A DNA stretch of 64,000 nucleotides from Coenobita brevimanus (lineage: Eukaryota > Arthropoda > Malacostraca > Decapoda > Coenobitidae): assembly GCA_032717465.1 (NCBI GenBank), contig CM064667.1:4737783-4801782 (forward strand), given 5' to 3'. A model generated the notes under the pieces. It searched no databases. It had not been told where the DNA came from and saw nothing but the letters and a program-made list of their open reading frames with translations. This document shows, piece after piece, positions 63,854-64,000 of this stretch. Position 1 is the stretch's first letter. Each line of letters opens with the position of its first letter. The position numbers were made by a program, and so were the translations under genes.

Positions 63854-64000
63854 ACTACTACTACTACTACTACTACTGCTGCTACTGCTGCTGCTACTAC
63901 TACTGCTGCCACTGCTACTACTGCTGCTCTACTGCTACTACTGCTGCTGCTACTACTACTGCTACTACTGCTACTGCTGCTACTGCTGCTGCTGCTGCTA
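63578..64000. repeat. (CTA)n/(CTG)n trinucleotide array, runs off the window
   Basis: CTA and CTG triplets with CCA variants. Pure (CTG)8-9 blocks at 63616-63642 and 63823-63851 alternate with CTA blocks; the far end is CTG-rich. Ala/Val frames cross it. Confidence 0.97.

Overview
This is eukaryotic nuclear DNA, most likely from an arthropod and plausibly a decapod crustacean. The evidence is the lack of any prokaryotic gene arrangement, the extreme density of micro- and minisatellites (by my reading well over a third of the window), and many decayed LINE copies carrying several different (TAGA)n, (AAACG)n or (CTA)n tails. Taxon assignment is inference. I found no intact host protein gene, rRNA gene or true tRNA gene. 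Single short exons of a spliced gene could hide in the unassigned stretches. Most long open frames are translations of tandem repeats whose unit happens to lack stop codons.

Layout. 0.7-2.0 kb is a compound (CCA)n tract and 2.1-2.9 kb holds a LINE tail and (CA)n. 2.9-4.1 kb is an element with ~310 bp inverted ends, next to a decayed jockey-like LINE (LINE-A, 4.1-5.75 kb). 5.8-6.6 kb is a 53-bp minisatellite abutting a non-autonomous hAT-like element (6.6-8.2 kb) that contains a 5'-truncated LINE (LINE-C) with a perfect 11-bp target duplication. 8.6-9.4 kb has (ATT)n and two palindromic MITE-1 copies. 9.5-14 kb is a minus-strand RTE/CFDP2-like LINE (LINE-B copy 2); its endonuclease region is split by a 1,052-bp solo LTR with a perfect 5-bp duplication, and its RT region contains a 23-bp minisatellite grown from its own coding sequence. 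15.05-18.1 kb is the best LINE in the window (LINE-B copy 1: endonuclease, RT, PHD-like zinc finger, C-terminal domain), disabled by two frameshifts and a 5' truncation.

18.2-23.5 kb holds a Tc1/mariner-type MITE with a paralogous empty site, a LINE-E fragment, a 21-bp minisatellite, two tRNA-like SINEs facing each other around a ~106-bp hairpin, and further MITEs. 23.9-29.1 kb is almost pure satellite: a 31-bp C-rich array, then 3.3 kb of (TAGGG)n. 29.5-36.7 kb contains (CT)n, (TA)n, two adjacent TA-target inverted-repeat elements, (ATCC)n, a SINE-like repeat, LINE-D and LINE-B copy 3. 36.7-44.2 kb is dominated by LINE-E 3' ends and their internal 62-bp tandem arrays, plus a second hAT-like MITE. 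44.4-47.8 kb has long (GT)n tracts around an I/R1/jockey-type LINE with an RNase H domain, and a separate ORF1 zinc-knuckle fragment. 47.8-52 kb is the least repetitive stretch. 52-64 kb returns to tandem arrays (62, 11, 30, 90 and 61 bp units), MITEs and (CTA)n.

How it fits together: the window reads as a repeat nursery. LINEs insert with microsatellite tails, and short stretches of LINE coding sequence or MITE interior then expand into minisatellites. The most distinctive signals are minisatellites seeded inside LINE reading frames (10.4, 36.1, 37.1, 40.4 and 52.0 kb), the PHD-like finger in the LINE-B reverse transcriptase, the MITE-1 and MITE-2 families, and several dated nested insertions.
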